From Streptomyces sp. NBC_01335 (lineage in GTDB: Bacteria > Actinomycetota > Actinomycetes > Streptomycetales > Streptomycetaceae): 64,000 nucleotides of DNA. The notes under the pieces were generated by a model. That model did not search any database and was not told the origin of the DNA. It saw only the letters and a program-made list of their open reading frames with translations. The number at the start of each line of letters is the position of its first letter. Position 1 is the first letter of the stretch. Below are positions 63,941 through 64,000 of the stretch, one piece after another. A program made the translations under genes and the position numbers. The stretch lies in the NCBI RefSeq assembly GCF_035953295.1, contig NZ_CP108370.1, positions 6,061,001 to 6,125,000 of the forward strand, given 5' to 3'.

Positions 63941-64000
63941 GTGCACACGCTGCCGCGTCGCTTCGCCTTACTTCTGGCCCTCGTGGCCTCACTGGTCGCT
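63941..64000 (+). CDS. Secreted protein, N-terminal signal peptide only (partial)
   Basis: A GTG at 63941 with GAGGAG about 6 bases upstream opens 'VHTLPRRFALLLALVASLVA', a typical Sec signal peptide (two arginines then a Leu/Ala/Val core). The window ends inside it. With the CebR-like repressor and operator next to it, a secreted glycoside hydrolase is a reasonable guess, but the mature protein is not seen. Confidence 0.7.
   Translation, partial: MHTLPRRFALLLALVASLVA

Overview
The window is about 64 kb of high-GC (roughly 70%) actinobacterial chromosome. The gene content and order point to Streptomyces: sepH, cutRS, a DUF4193 zinc ribbon, dut-DUF3710, two TrkA-type proteins, an AfsR/SARP regulator and LacI/CebR-type control. 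GTG starts, GTGA/ATGA stop-start overlaps and strong third-position GC bias fit this. The bias also leaves long spurious open frames opposite almost every gene, and these are not annotated.

Bases 1-32,030 are housekeeping chromosome. They hold a rhodanese-type sulfurtransferase, the cell-division regulator sepH, a membrane protein, an FAD-linked lactone oxidase, ferrochelatase, an inositol-phosphatase-like enzyme, a tiny ORF, the CutR/CutS two-component pair, DUF4193, a helical protein, DUF3093, a hotdog thioesterase, dUTPase and DUF3710. Next comes a potassium block: a 27-residue membrane microprotein, kdpFABC, a strong terminator, then kdpDE. After OB-fold and DUF3159 genes and a divergent PhyH dioxygenase/LacI pair come two TrkA/RCK proteins, a divergent KimA-like APC permease and a TrmA/RlmD-family RNA methyltransferase. 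Kdp, the RCK pair and the KimA-like carrier lie within about 16 kb and look like a potassium-homeostasis neighbourhood.

Bases 32,030-62,550 are accessory and look like a defence island. The first module (32,674-46,266) is the main find. It has an HTH-methyltransferase with a specificity-like C-terminus, a convergent Ser/Thr kinase, a Cas4/AddB-like Fe-S nuclease, a Zn-ribbon PD-(D/E)XK nuclease, a DinG/XPD-like Fe-S helicase and a 1017-residue protein with pPIWI-RE (prokaryotic Argonaute-like) motifs. The last three match the predicted 'pPIWI-RE three-gene island'. The methylase, kinase and extra Fe-S nuclease make it a six-gene locus. A SARP/NB-ARC/TPR regulator with a divergent small ORF follows, then a decayed carbohydrate-binding-module fragment, a DUF2075-type nuclease-helicase and a MITE-like repeat. 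Next is an unrecognised two-gene unit: a 791-residue protein with a (Pro-Thr)16 linker made by a perfect hexanucleotide repeat, and a 2058-residue STAND-like ATPase. The right edge is scarred by truncated MFS and CocE-type hydrolase fragments that abut at one point. I see no integrase, tRNA or att repeat.

Bases 62,586-64,000 return to ordinary chromosome: a CebR-like LacI regulator diverging from the start of a secreted protein whose promoter carries a CebR-type palindrome.
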